Of a stretch of DNA of 64,000 nt, positions 1 to 7,909 are shown in pieces. The notes beneath the pieces were generated by a model. It saw nothing but the letters and a program-made list of their open reading frames with translations. It was not told the origin of the DNA and made no database searches. This stretch comes from Cognatiyoonia koreensis (lineage in GTDB: Bacteria; Pseudomonadota; Alphaproteobacteria; Rhodobacterales; Rhodobacteraceae), in assembly GCF_900109295.1 (NCBI RefSeq), contig NZ_FOIZ01000001.1, forward strand, positions 248,001 through 312,000, given 5' to 3'. The translations under genes were made by a program, and so were the position numbers. Positions within the stretch are counted from its first letter, which is position 1. Every line of letters starts with the position of its first letter.

Positions 1-610
1 GTTCGTGGCTGTGCGTCACCATCACAAGTGTCGCGCCGTGCCGGTCACGCAGATCAAAGAGCAGGTCCATGATGGCATTGCCGTTCGTGGCATCAAGGTT
101 GCCAGTTGGTTCGTCAGCCAGCAGAATTTTCGGGCGCGGGGCCGACGCACGGGCCAAGGCCACGCGTTGCTGTTCGCCACCCGACATTTGCGATGGATAG
201 TGGTCGATCCGGTCGGTCAGCCCGACGGCCGTCAGTTCCTGTTCCGCGCGGGCGAATGCGTCCTTCACCCCGGCAAGTTCAAGCGGCGTCGCCACGTTTT
301 CCAGCGCAGTCATTGTCGGGATCAGGTGGAAAGATTGGAACACCACCCCCATATTGTCTCTACGAAAGCGGGCAAGCTGATCTTCGTTCATCTTGGTCAG
401 GTCTTGCCCCGCTGCGAAGATCGTACCCGCGCTGGCCTGTTCCAGCCCGCCCATCAACATAAGGAGCGATGACTTGCCCGACCCACTTGGCCCGATCAGG
501 CCCAATGTCTCGCCATCTGCGACATCCAGCGTGATGTCGTGCAGAATATCCACAGGCCCTGCATTGCCTTGCAGCGACAGTGAAACGTTGGAAAGGGAGA
601 GTGCCGTCAT
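1..610 (-). CDS. ybbA: ABC transporter ATP-binding protein, YbbA/LolD type (partial)
   Basis: This is the ATPase subunit of an ABC transporter of the YbbA/LolD (MacB-like) class. It is cut by the left edge, so about 203 N-terminal residues are present and the C-terminus is missing. Visible motifs are Walker A GPSGSGKSSL, signature MSGGEQQRVALARA, Walker B ILLADEPTGNLD and the switch histidine in VMVTHSHE. The family energises membrane proteins that extract or remodel envelope lipids or lipoproteins. The head-to-head position with a TesA-like esterase matches the ybbA/tesA arrangement of E. coli, where a YbbP-type permease follows ybbA; here it would lie outside the window. The ATG at 610 has an AAAGG sequence 8 nt upstream on the minus strand, inside the tesA coding region. 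The family is certain; the exact orthologue is inferred from context. Confidence 0.9.
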   Translation of the reverse strand, partial: MTALSLSNVSLSLQGNAGPVDILHDITLDVADGETLGLIGPSGSGKSSLLMLMGGLEQASAGTIFAAGQDLTKMNEDQLARFRRDNMGVVFQSFHLIPTMTALENVATPLELAGVKDAFARAEQELTAVGLTDRIDHYPSQMSGGEQQRVALARASAPRPKILLADEPTGNLDATNGNAIMDLLFDLRDRHGATLVMVTHSHE

Positions 611-1295
611 GAAGCGTGCCTTTGCGCGGTTTGTTGCCTTTGGATATGGTGCATTCATTAATATTCGCAACCTGACGATGATGATCGTTTTGTCTGCAGG
701 TGTTGTGCAGGCCGAAACCGTGACTATTGCGGCACTGGGTGACAGTCTGACGGCGGGCTATGGGTTGGATACTGCAGACGGCTTCGTGCCGCAGATGCAA
801 GCGTGGCTGGATGCGCAGGGGGCCGATGTAAAGCTGGTCAATGCGGGTGTGTCCGGTGATACGACCGCTGGCGGGTTGTTGCGCACGGACTGGACCCTGA
901 CTGAAGATGTCGACGCGATGATCGTGGCCCTTGGTGGCAACGACTATCTGCGCGGGATTGATCCGGCTGTGTCACGGGCCAACCTTGCCGCTATTCTGGA
1001 CAAGGCGCAGTCCCGCGATGTGGATGTCCTGTTGGTCGGGCTGGTCGCCGGTGCGAACTACGGCGCTGACTACAAGGAAGAATTCGACAGCATGTATCCC
1101 GATTTGGCTGAAACTTACGACGTACCGCTTTACAGTAGGTGGTTTGCGGGCTTGCTTGCTGTGTCCGGGATGGAAGACGGGTTCGCCGAATTTCTGCAGC
1201 GTGACGGTCTGCATCCGAACGCTGAAGGCGTGCGGTTGATCGTGGAAGCCATGGGACCCTCGGTGCTGCAACTGGCGCAACAGGCGGGACGCTAA
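609..1295 (+). CDS. tesA: Arylesterase / thioesterase TesA-like (SGNH/GDSL hydrolase)
   Basis: This is an exported SGNH-family esterase or lysophospholipase of the TesA type, 228 residues. Block I appears as ALGDSLTAGYGL with the nucleophilic Ser, the block III Asn lies in GGNDYLRG, and the Asp-His pair is in DGLHPNAEG. An N-terminal hydrophobic stretch ending near VVQAET is a likely signal peptide, so it should act in the periplasm on acyl esters or thioesters. The frame stays open upstream, but the ATG at 609 has a strong AAGGGAGA Shine-Dalgarno 9 nt before it. An internal ATG at 678 would give a shorter signal peptide and remains possible. The chosen start overlaps the divergent ybbA start within one CATG. 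Confidence 0.9.
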   Translation: MKRAFARFVAFGYGAFINIRNLTMMIVLSAGVVQAETVTIAALGDSLTAGYGLDTADGFVPQMQAWLDAQGADVKLVNAGVSGDTTAGGLLRTDWTLTEDVDAMIVALGGNDYLRGIDPAVSRANLAAILDKAQSRDVDVLLVGLVAGANYGADYKEEFDSMYPDLAETYDVPLYSRWFAGLLAVSGMEDGFAEFLQRDGLHPNAEGVRLIVEAMGPSVLQLAQQAGR

Positions 1296-1298
1296 GCC

Positions 1299-1883
1299 AT
1301 GCCGGGGCGGTTCTTTTTGACGCGCCCCGACCTTCTAGGCCTTGATACGCAGCCTCGTGCGAACATTGCGCCCGGTGAGGACGTCTGGGTGCAGACTGCC
1401 AAAGAGATGCGCCTGATGCGCTGGGGTATGATTCCTGTGGGGCGCACAAATGCACGTGGACGGCCAGTGCTTGAAACGATCATCAATGTGCGCTCCGAAA
1501 CGCTTTACACCAAATCGGCGTTCGAAGGGCTGCGCCGCGCCGTCGTCCCTGTCGAGGGATGGTATGAATGGACCGGTGAGAAGCGGCGTAAGACGGCTTG
1601 GGCGATACGGCCGAAGGACGGCGGCGTGCTGCATTTCGCAGCCGTTTACGATATTTGGCAGGCACCTGGCGGAACCGAAGTCGCGCAGGTTGCGACCCTG
1701 ACCTGCGCGCCGTCGGCGGATGTGCGCGACATTCATCATCGCATGGGCGTGATCCTGAAAAGGGAAGATGTTTCAGTATGGTTAGGCGACGATCAGAATG
1801 CCGCCGCAGACTTGATGGTGCCTTATCCTGATGGCCGCTTATCGGTGACCCCTGCGACAGATGTGGACTGGACCGCGCCTTAG
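1299..1883 (+). CDS. SRAP (HMCES/YedK) family protein lacking the catalytic Cys2
   Basis: This 194-residue protein has the fold signature of the SOS-response-associated peptidase family (HMCES/YedK). Known members self-process so that Cys2 becomes N-terminal and forms a thiazolidine crosslink to abasic sites in single-stranded DNA. Other active-site positions are recognisable: Asn63 in NVRSET, Glu90 in GWYEW and His146 in DIHHRM, plus RWGMIP near residue 41. The N-terminus reads MPGRF instead of the canonical MCGRF, so the residue after Met is Pro and the nucleophile is absent. The start at 1299 lies 3 nt after tesA, so the two genes are probably cotranscribed. It may bind DNA without forming the crosslink, or have another role. 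Family membership is solid; activity is doubtful. Confidence 0.88.
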   Translation: MPGRFFLTRPDLLGLDTQPRANIAPGEDVWVQTAKEMRLMRWGMIPVGRTNARGRPVLETIINVRSETLYTKSAFEGLRRAVVPVEGWYEWTGEKRRKTAWAIRPKDGGVLHFAAVYDIWQAPGGTEVAQVATLTCAPSADVRDIHHRMGVILKREDVSVWLGDDQNAAADLMVPYPDGRLSVTPATDVDWTAP

Positions 1884-1920
1884 CGTAAGATGATCCCATT
1901 CAACTCAATGGGAGACACAC

Positions 1921-2121
1921 ATGTCTGTTGCAAAAGTTACAGAGATTATTTCATCTTCATCGAAATCCTTTGATGACGCTGTCGAAAACGGGATCGCGCG
2001 GGCGTCCAAGACGCTCAAGGGCATCACCGGTGCCTGGGTCGCGGATCAGAAGGTGACCGTGAAGGACGGGAAGGTCGACGAGTATCGCGTGGTGATGCGT
2101 GTGACCTTCGTTCTGGATTGA
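1921..2121 (+). CDS. Dodecin family protein
   Basis: This 66-residue protein is a dodecin, a small cytoplasmic protein that forms hollow dodecamers and stores or buffers flavins such as FMN or riboflavin (in some members with CoA). It matches the family in length and sequence: an N-terminal beta strand (VAKVTEIISSSS), a helix carrying FDDAVENGIARASKT, and two C-terminal strands. The Trp in GAWVADQKV sits where dodecins stack the isoalloxazine ring. A GGGAG Shine-Dalgarno precedes the ATG by about 7 nt. A strong hairpin terminator follows 10 nt after the stop. Confidence 0.93.
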   Translation: MSVAKVTEIISSSSKSFDDAVENGIARASKTLKGITGAWVADQKVTVKDGKVDEYRVVMRVTFVLD

Positions 2122-2131
2122 TCTGAACGAA

Positions 2132-2163
2132 AAAAGGCACCCGCTTTTGTCGGGTGCCTTTTC
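2132..2163. terminator. Bidirectional Rho-independent terminator between dodecin and csp
   Basis: A perfect 12-bp stem pairs AAAAGGCACCCG at 2132-2143 with CGGGTGCCTTTT at 2151-2162 around a 7-nt loop. The A-tract and T-tract form part of the stem on both strands. It lies 10 nt after the dodecin stop on the plus strand and about 20 nt after the csp stop on the minus strand, so it can end both convergent transcripts. Confidence 0.88.
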
Positions 2164-2182
2164 CAGATGGTGCGTGTTCAGC

Positions 2183-2392
2183 CTAGTCGGCGAGGGTCAG
2201 ATTGACCGCGCTTTCGCGTCCGTCGCGACCTGCTTCGATATCAAAGTTGACCTTCTGGTCATCCTTGAGGCCGGTCAGACCTGAACGCTCAACTGCTGAA
2301 ATATGAACGAATACGTCTTTGCTGCCGCCATCCGGGGCAATGAAGCCATATCCTTTTGTGGTGTTGAACCATTTCACTGTTCCTGAAGCCAA
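2183..2392 (-). CDS. Cold-shock protein (CspA family), copy 1, TTG start
   Basis: This is a 69-residue CspA-family nucleic-acid chaperone that melts RNA structure. It contains the RNP1-type motif KGYGFIAP and the RNP2-type motif VFVHISAV. The longest frame begins at an ATG at 2404 and would give an unusual MEAHL extension. A perfect GGAGG at 2397-2401, which would be inside that extension, lies 4 nt before a TTG at 2392. Starting there gives (M)ASGTVKWFN, the canonical Csp N-terminus, so TTG is preferred. The protein is closely similar to the product of the next csp at 2633-2839, and the two form a tandem paralogous pair in the same orientation. Transcription probably stops at the hairpin at 2132-2163. 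Confidence 0.93.
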   Translation of the reverse strand: MASGTVKWFNTTKGYGFIAPDGGSKDVFVHISAVERSGLTGLKDDQKVNFDIEAGRDGRESAVNLTLAD

Positions 2393-2590
2393 ATGCGCCT
2401 CCATTCAATTATCCCGCTCGCGAAATGCAGTGGGCCGGCTCGTCAGTGCTTGATCGAGAGACTGGGCCGTCAAAAGTGAAGGGGCAGTGGTCGATAGAGG
2501 TAACGTAGCGTCACTAATTATGCGCCGCGTTTTTGAGAATGAAAAGGAATTTCGGAAACTTTAGGGGCATCAGCGGCTTAGCGCCGGATC

Positions 2591-2616
2591 GGGAGGCGCG
2601 GCAGTCCGCGCGTCCC
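2591..2616. other. GC-rich hairpin downstream of csp copy 2
   Basis: GGGAGGCGCGG at 2591-2601 can pair with CCGCGCGTCCC at 2606-2616 with one mismatch around a 4-nt loop. It starts 17 nt beyond the csp stop codon on the minus strand. There is no T-tract in the minus direction, but the plus direction reads TGTTTT after it. It may end or stabilise the csp transcript. Confidence 0.4.
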
Positions 2617-2632
2617 TGTTTTCAGGCAAATA

Positions 2633-2839
2633 TTATGCCAATGCGATGTTGATCGCCGACTCACGACCGTCACGGCCGTTTTCGATATCGAATGTAACTG
2701 CCTGATTATCAGCCAGACCGGTCAGGCCGGAACGTTCGACTGCAGAGATGTGTACGAACACGTCTTTTGCGCCGCCTTCAGGCGCGATAAAGCCGTAGCC
2801 TTTTGTTGTATTGAACCATTTCACGGTGCCATTAGCCAT
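2633..2839 (-). CDS. Cold-shock protein (CspA family), copy 2
   Basis: This is a 68-residue CspA-family single-domain OB-fold protein that binds single-stranded RNA and DNA. The RNA-binding motifs KGYGFIAP and VFVHISAV are intact and the length is typical. The ATG at 2839 gives MANGTVKWFN and is preceded by a GGAAA element about 8 nt upstream. It is roughly four-fifths identical to the neighbouring copy at 2183-2392, with most changes in the C-terminal third. The upstream region 2840-3024 is AT-richer and may hold the long 5' leader often seen in cold-shock genes, but I could not identify a specific element. Confidence 0.95.
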   Translation of the reverse strand: MANGTVKWFNTTKGYGFIAPEGGAKDVFVHISAVERSGLTGLADNQAVTFDIENGRDGRESAINIALA

Positions 2840-3024
2840 CGTGTATTTCCTTTTTTGGGCCGCCCGCAGGATTGCGGCGGTTTGGCGTAGTCAGTGCAAA
2901 GTCGAGCGCTGTAGCCTAGAAAAGGAAAACAGAGTGTCGAAATGGATAACGTTAGCAACCCGGATGTGGGGCCTTATGTATCGAAATGCAAGGGTTTTTG
3001 GGCGAAAATGCGATTCTTCGCCGA

Positions 3025-3195
3025 TCAACGCGCCTTTTGCGACAGCTTCAGTTCGAAGGCTGCATGGACAAAAACAAACAGTGTGCCAAGGGCGCTATAA
3101 CAGAGCAGCGCGGTTAGCAGTCCAAAAAGACCGAGCGAAAAAAGGTAGAGCGTGATCGAAAAGGCGACGAAAGCGCTGTTCAGAATGATACCCAT
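3025..3195 (-). CDS. Small hypothetical membrane protein
   Basis: I do not recognise this gene. The likely product is 56 residues starting MGIILNSAFVAF, with two hydrophobic segments (about residues 4-24 and 27-48) and a short polar tail ending LSQKAR. The frame is open further upstream to 3297, but that part is polar, has no ribosome site and lies in an AT-rich promoter-like stretch. No clear Shine-Dalgarno precedes the chosen ATG. The gene stands alone between ettA and csp copy 2. It could be a small inner-membrane protein of unknown role; the shorter start is an inference. Confidence 0.5.
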   Translation of the reverse strand: MGIILNSAFVAFSITLYLFSLGLFGLLTALLCYSALGTLFVFVHAAFELKLSQKAR

Positions 3196-3353
3196 TGTGA
3201 CTGCCTGTTTTTTGTTTCCATAACGATAGGCAGCATACCTTCCAATTGTTAAGCGTTTGTTACGCAATGATTGCGTATTTTCTGTGCAGTGTGACACTGC
3301 CCCGGCCGCACAGTGCTTGCCGAGGCAGAGTTAATCAGAGTTCAGTTGCAGCT

Positions 3354-5009
3354 TTAGCGCACGAATTTCTTGTGCTTCATGCGCTTGGGTTCCATCGCAT
3401 CAGCGCCAAGCCGCCGTTTCTTGTCTTCCTCGTAATCTTCGAAGTTCCCCTGGAACCATTCCACATGTGCGTCGCCTTCGAACGCGAGGATGTGCGTGCA
3501 AATCCGGTCCAGGAAGAAACGGTCGTGGCTGATCACGACCGCGCAGCCTGCGAAATCCACAAGCGCATCTTCCAGCGCGCGCAGCGTTTCGACGTCCAGA
3601 TCGTTCGTCGGTTCGTCAAGCAGCAGAACGTTACCACCCGATTTCAGCAGCTTTGCCATGTGTACACGGTTGCGTTCACCACCCGACAGCAGACCAACCT
3701 TTTTCTGTTGGTCGCCGCCCTTGAAGTTGAAAGCAGAGCAGTAGGCGCGGGAATTCATCTGCGCGTCGCCCAGTTCGATAATTTCGGCACCGCCGGTGAT
3801 TTCTTCCCAGACCGTCGCATCCGCGTTCAGCGCGTCGCGCGACTGGTCGACGTAGGACAATTCCACCGTCTCACCGTATTCGACCGCACCTTCGTCCGGT
3901 TGGGTCTGCCCTGTCAGCATCGAAAACAGAGTCGATTTACCTGCACCGTTCGGCCCGATCACCCCGACGATCCCGCCGGGGGGGAGGTCGAATGAAAGAT
4001 CTTCGATCAGCAGTTTGTCACCCATCGCCTTTTTCAGACCGTTAACTTCGATTACCTTGTTCCCAAGGCGCGGCCCGTTCGGGATGATGATCTGCGCGCG
4101 ACCAAGCTTTTCGCGTTCGGACTGGTTGGCCAGATCATTGTAGGCCGCGATCCGCGCCTTGGATTTGGCTTGTCGTGCTTTCGCGCCTTGCCGCATCCAT
4201 TCCAGTTCGCGTTGTAGCGTGCGCTGTTTGGATTTGTCTTCCTTGGCTTCTTTTTCAAGGCGTTTGGCCTTGGCCTCAAGCCAGCTGGAATAGTTGCCTT
4301 CGTGCGGAATGCCTGACCCACGGTCGAGTTCCAGAATCCAGCCTGTAATTGCATCAAGGAAATACCGGTCGTGCGTGACGATCAGGATCGTACCTTTGTA
4401 ATCCATCAAGTGCTGTTGCAGCCATGCGATGGTTTCCGCGTCCAGGTGGTTCGTCGGTTCGTCAAGCAGCAGCATATCGGGCGCTTCGAGCAGCAGTTTG
4501 CAAAGCGCGACCCGCCGCTTTTCACCGCCCGAGAGCGTGTCGACGTTTGCGTCATCAGGGGGGCAGCGCAGTGCTTCCATGCTGACGTCAATCTGCGCGT
4601 CCAGATCCCAAAGGTTCTGTGCGTCGATTTCATCCTGCAATTTCGCCATCTCGTCGGCGGTTTCGTCGGAATAGTTCATCGCCAGTTCGTTATAGCGATC
4701 CAGTACCGCCTTCTTTTCGGCCACGCCAAGCATGACGTTTTCGCGCACAGACAAGTTCGGGTCGAGTTCGGGTTCCTGCGGCAGGTAGCCGACCTTTGCC
4801 CCTTCTGCGGCCCAGGCTTCGCCCTGAAAATCCTTGTCCTGTCCGGCCATGATCCGCATCAGCGTCGATTTACCGGTGCCGTTCACGCCGACAACGCCGA
4901 TTTTCACGCCCGGCAGAAAATTCAGCCGGATGTTTTCGAAGACTTTTTTGCCGCCAGGATAGGTTTTGGACACGCCGTCCATGAAATAGACGAATTGGTA
5001 GCTGGCCAT
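3354..5009 (-). CDS. ettA: Energy-dependent translational throttle protein EttA (ABC-F)
   Basis: This is a 551-residue soluble ABC-F ATPase. EttA binds the ribosomal E site and gates the first elongation steps according to the ATP/ADP ratio. Two ABC domains are present. The first has Walker A GVNGTGKST, signature LSGGEKRRVALC and Walker B MLLLDEPTNHLD; the second has GPNGAGKST, LSGGERNRVHMA and VLLLDEPTNDLD. A charged linker rich in Lys and Arg lies between them (about residues 240-310) and corresponds to the P-site tRNA interaction motif. There is no membrane segment. The length fits EttA (about 555) better than Uup or the longer resistance ABC-F proteins. It is a monocistronic minus-strand gene whose upstream neighbour nadD diverges. 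Confidence 0.95.
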   Translation of the reverse strand: MASYQFVYFMDGVSKTYPGGKKVFENIRLNFLPGVKIGVVGVNGTGKSTLMRIMAGQDKDFQGEAWAAEGAKVGYLPQEPELDPNLSVRENVMLGVAEKKAVLDRYNELAMNYSDETADEMAKLQDEIDAQNLWDLDAQIDVSMEALRCPPDDANVDTLSGGEKRRVALCKLLLEAPDMLLLDEPTNHLDAETIAWLQQHLMDYKGTILIVTHDRYFLDAITGWILELDRGSGIPHEGNYSSWLEAKAKRLEKEAKEDKSKQRTLQRELEWMRQGAKARQAKSKARIAAYNDLANQSEREKLGRAQIIIPNGPRLGNKVIEVNGLKKAMGDKLLIEDLSFDLPPGGIVGVIGPNGAGKSTLFSMLTGQTQPDEGAVEYGETVELSYVDQSRDALNADATVWEEITGGAEIIELGDAQMNSRAYCSAFNFKGGDQQKKVGLLSGGERNRVHMAKLLKSGGNVLLLDEPTNDLDVETLRALEDALVDFAGCAVVISHDRFFLDRICTHILAFEGDAHVEWFQGNFEDYEEDKKRRLGADAMEPKRMKHKKFVR

Positions 5010-5180
5010 CGTAGGATGCTCCGGAAATGACGAAATTTGCCACTAGATAACGGCGGATCGGGGCAGGGGCAATCGCCGATGCCCTGATGCGCTGTCATGC
5101 ATCACTTTCGCATGAATGGCCTTGCGTCTGCCGCCCATCAACGGTTTTGTCCACGCGCTGTCAATGCGAAGGAACACTCT

Positions 5181-5789
5181 GTGCTGCCAAGGCCGAACGT
5201 GCGACCCTATGAGACGATCGGCCTGCTTGGCGGGTCGTTCGATCCGCCGCATCAGGGCCATGTGGCGATCACCAAGGCCGCGCTGACGCTGTTCCAACTG
5301 GATCGCATCTGGTGGCTGGTCACACCGGGCAACCCGTTGAAATCGCGCCAACCTGCGCCGATGGAAGACAGACTTGCCGCAGCCCGCCGCGTCATGGATC
5401 ACCCGCGCGTGCAGATAACAGATATAGAGACCCGGCTAGAGACAACGTACACTGCAAGGACTTTGCAAAAGCTGCAGGCCATGTATCCCAAGGCGCGTTT
5501 CGTCTGGCTGATGGGGGCAGACAATCTGGCGCAGTTTGATCACTGGAAAGACTGGGAATGGATCATGCAAAACGTTCCCATTGGCGTGCTTGCCCGCCCT
5601 GGCCAACGTATTTCAGGGCGCACTTCAAAGGCGGCGAATATCTATCGCCACGCCCAGCTGCCTGCCCGCGCCGCCGGACTGTTGGCCCGCGCACAGGCCC
5701 CTGCGTGGTGCTTTCTGAATGTGCCGATGTCGGATGCGTCCTCGACCGCGATCCGAGCAAAGGGGGCATGGGGCCGCAGTGACACATGA
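5181..5789 (+). CDS. nadD: Nicotinate-nucleotide adenylyltransferase NadD
   Basis: NadD adenylylates nicotinate mononucleotide to deamido-NAD in NAD synthesis. The nucleotidyltransferase motif GGSFDPPHQGH is near the N-terminus and the C-terminal phosphate-binding motif appears as ASSTAIR. The frame is open from an ATG at 5097, but the preferred start is GTG at 5181, preceded by AAGGA at a 7-nt gap. It gives 202 residues, the usual length for the family, and removes an unconserved N-terminal stretch. The dacB-like gene follows after 42 nt on the same strand, probably in one transcript. Function is confident; only the start is debatable. Confidence 0.93.
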   Translation: MLPRPNVRPYETIGLLGGSFDPPHQGHVAITKAALTLFQLDRIWWLVTPGNPLKSRQPAPMEDRLAAARRVMDHPRVQITDIETRLETTYTARTLQKLQAMYPKARFVWLMGADNLAQFDHWKDWEWIMQNVPIGVLARPGQRISGRTSKAANIYRHAQLPARAAGLLARAQAPAWCFLNVPMSDASSTAIRAKGAWGRSDT

Positions 5790-5831
5790 TGCCGTTGCTC
5801 CTGTCGTGCCAATCTGCATAAGGTCGATGTC

Positions 5832-7343
5832 ATGAAGCACCTCCTGTCCCGCCGATATGTTCTGACCGGTGCCGTATCGGCCCTTGCCACGGCGAGCTTT
5901 GCTGACGCGCCGTTGGTTTCTTTGCGCCCGACGGCGCGACCGGGTGCACCGGCCGAGACACCCATCCCGCCGATCCGCCCGCAGGCCCGCCTGAGCGCAC
6001 GTGAACTGATCGCGCGGGCCGGTCTGGGCGGGACTGTAGGCTTTGTGGTCGCGGACACACAGACCGGCGAAATCCTTGAGGAGGTGGATGGTGATATCGC
6101 TGTGCCACCGGCAAGTGTGACCAAGGCTGTCACCGCGCTTTATGCGCTGGAGGCGTTGGGGCCGGATTACCGCTTTGAAACCCGCGTACTTGCTGATGGT
6201 CCCATCGTTAACGGCGTTTTGCAAGGCAACCTGATCCTTGCGGGTGGCGGGGATCCGCATCTTGTCACCGATCAGCTTGCTACACTTGTCGATCAGCTCA
6301 AGAACGCAGGACTGAAAGAAGTCACCGGAGAGTTCCGCATCTGGGGTGATGCCATCGCGCGGGTCGACGAGATCGACGATACGCAGCTTGACTATCTTGG
6401 TTACAATCCGACCGTCGCGGGGCTGAACCTGAACTTTAACCGCGTCCATTTTGAATGGAAGCGCGCGGGCGAGAATTACACCGTCGCGCTTGACGCGCGC
6501 AGCGAGACGCACCGCCCGCCGGTTACGACGGCCCGCATGCGCATCGTGGATCGCACGACCCCGGTTTACACCTATGCCGACAGCAATGGCGTGGACAATT
6601 GGACCGTTGCGCGTCGCGCACTGGGTTCGGGCGGGTCGCGCTGGCTGCCGGTACGCTATCCGGCACTTTATGCCGGCGAGGTATTCCAGACCTTCGCACG
6701 CACAGCAGGGATTGTGCTGCCAAAGCCTGTGCTAATGACACAGATACCGCAGGGCGATGTCATCACCGCATTCAAAAGCGATCCATTGCGCGAAATCCTG
6801 CGCGACATGCTGCGATTTTCGACGAACCTGACGGCGGAAGTTACGGGTCTTGCTGCCACTGCTGCGCGCGCGGATCAGAAACGCGGCTTGCGCACATCCG
6901 CCTTCGGCATGACGCGCTGGGCAGCAGATCGCGCGGAGATTGACCCGCAATTTGTGGATCATTCGGGGCTTGGCGATCAGTCGCGCATCGCTGCTGGCGA
7001 TATGGTCCGCCTGCTGAACGCCCGCGATGTGGCGCGACAGTTGAAGCCTATCCTGAAACCCATTGCCATGCTGGACGATGACCGCGAACGCATTCGCGAT
7101 TTCCCGGCGACCATCAACGCCAAGACCGGCACGCTGAACTTTGTGTCATCGCTGGCGGGTTACATCACGACGCAGGGCGGGCGGGAATTGGCCTTTGCGT
7201 TCTTTGCCGCGGATATGGACGCGCGTGAGAAGGGCAAGCTGTCCGCAGATGAACAACCGCCCGGTGCCGGAAGCTACAACGGGAAGGCGAAGCGGTTGCA
7301 ACAGGTGCTGCTGCAACGCTGGGGACGTGCCGCGGATTTGTAA
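5832..7343 (+). CDS. dacB: D-alanyl-D-alanine carboxypeptidase/endopeptidase (PBP4, DacB type)
   Basis: This 503-residue serine peptidase of the S13 (PBP4) family trims pentapeptides and cleaves D-Ala-mDAP crosslinks in periplasmic peptidoglycan. All three penicillin-binding motifs are visible: SVTK at Ser95-Lys98, STN in the stretch RFSTNLTAE, and KTG in NAKTGTLNF. The insertion between the first and second motifs is long, as expected of class C low-mass PBPs. The N-terminus carries SRRYVLTG followed by an alanine-rich hydrophobic stretch ending ASFADA; the twin arginine suggests possible Tat export, though Sec export is not excluded. It sits 42 nt behind nadD. Confidence 0.93.
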   Translation: MKHLLSRRYVLTGAVSALATASFADAPLVSLRPTARPGAPAETPIPPIRPQARLSARELIARAGLGGTVGFVVADTQTGEILEEVDGDIAVPPASVTKAVTALYALEALGPDYRFETRVLADGPIVNGVLQGNLILAGGGDPHLVTDQLATLVDQLKNAGLKEVTGEFRIWGDAIARVDEIDDTQLDYLGYNPTVAGLNLNFNRVHFEWKRAGENYTVALDARSETHRPPVTTARMRIVDRTTPVYTYADSNGVDNWTVARRALGSGGSRWLPVRYPALYAGEVFQTFARTAGIVLPKPVLMTQIPQGDVITAFKSDPLREILRDMLRFSTNLTAEVTGLAATAARADQKRGLRTSAFGMTRWAADRAEIDPQFVDHSGLGDQSRIAAGDMVRLLNARDVARQLKPILKPIAMLDDDRERIRDFPATINAKTGTLNFVSSLAGYITTQGGRELAFAFFAADMDAREKGKLSADEQPPGAGSYNGKAKRLQQVLLQRWGRAADL

Positions 7344-7377
7344 GATTTGACTGGTCGCAGGTTCCGGCAGCGTCCAC

Positions 7378-7797
7378 TCAAAGCGTCATGTGCCGCGCGC
7401 GGCTACCGCGTTCGATGGCAGCGGCGTGCAGGCGGTCGATGTTCAGCTCATACCGGATTTCTTCGAGCATGCGGTTTTCAGGATCATCAATCACGCCATC
7501 AGCCGCCGCCACGTCACAGGCCAGTGCATATGCCGTTTCGTTCAGCTTTTCTGGCAGCGCATCGCGTATCATGCCGAACAACGCTTCAAGCCCGTCTTCG
7601 GGTTCAAGCATTTCAAACACCATCTTGGCGACCCGCGCCACGCGTTCTGTATCGTAATCGGCAAAGACGGGAAGATTGTTGATGGTGTTGTTCATCTTCA
7701 CCAGTTCTGCGGTACGGATGTCTTCGTCGGATGCGGAAACCGCAACCATCAATGCGACAAGCGCGTCTTCGGCGGTGATCGGGGTGTCTGCTGTCAT
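7378..7797 (-). CDS. TerB family (tellurite-resistance-like) protein
   Basis: This 139-residue soluble, mostly helical acidic protein resembles the TerB/DjlA-type domain (TerB superfamily). A characteristic acidic stretch with metal-binding potential is seen in VAAADGVIDDPENRML. TerB domains occur in tellurite resistance operons but also as stand-alone housekeeping proteins, and no other ter gene lies nearby, so a role in tellurite resistance should not be assumed. The ATG at 7797 has AAGGA 7 nt upstream. It converges with dacB and diverges from lysK. Confidence 0.85.
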   Translation of the reverse strand: MTADTPITAEDALVALMVAVSASDEDIRTAELVKMNNTINNLPVFADYDTERVARVAKMVFEMLEPEDGLEALFGMIRDALPEKLNETAYALACDVAAADGVIDDPENRMLEEIRYELNIDRLHAAAIERGSRARHMTL

Positions 7798-7909
7798 GGG
7801 TTTGTCCTTTACCTGTACGATACCATTTATTGACCCCGCACCCCTGCCGCAATAGGGAGTGCGCGTTCATGGCGTCGCGGTGATGCCTGATTCATTTGAG
7901 AGACTTATC

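Noticed and set aside
3297..3328. Hairpin near the 3' end of ettA as a terminator
   Set aside because: CTGCCCCGGC/GCCGAGGCAG has a mismatch and no T-tract on the relevant strand.
7378..7797. Tellurite resistance operon
   Set aside because: Only one TerB-like domain gene is present with no terC, terD or terZ nearby.
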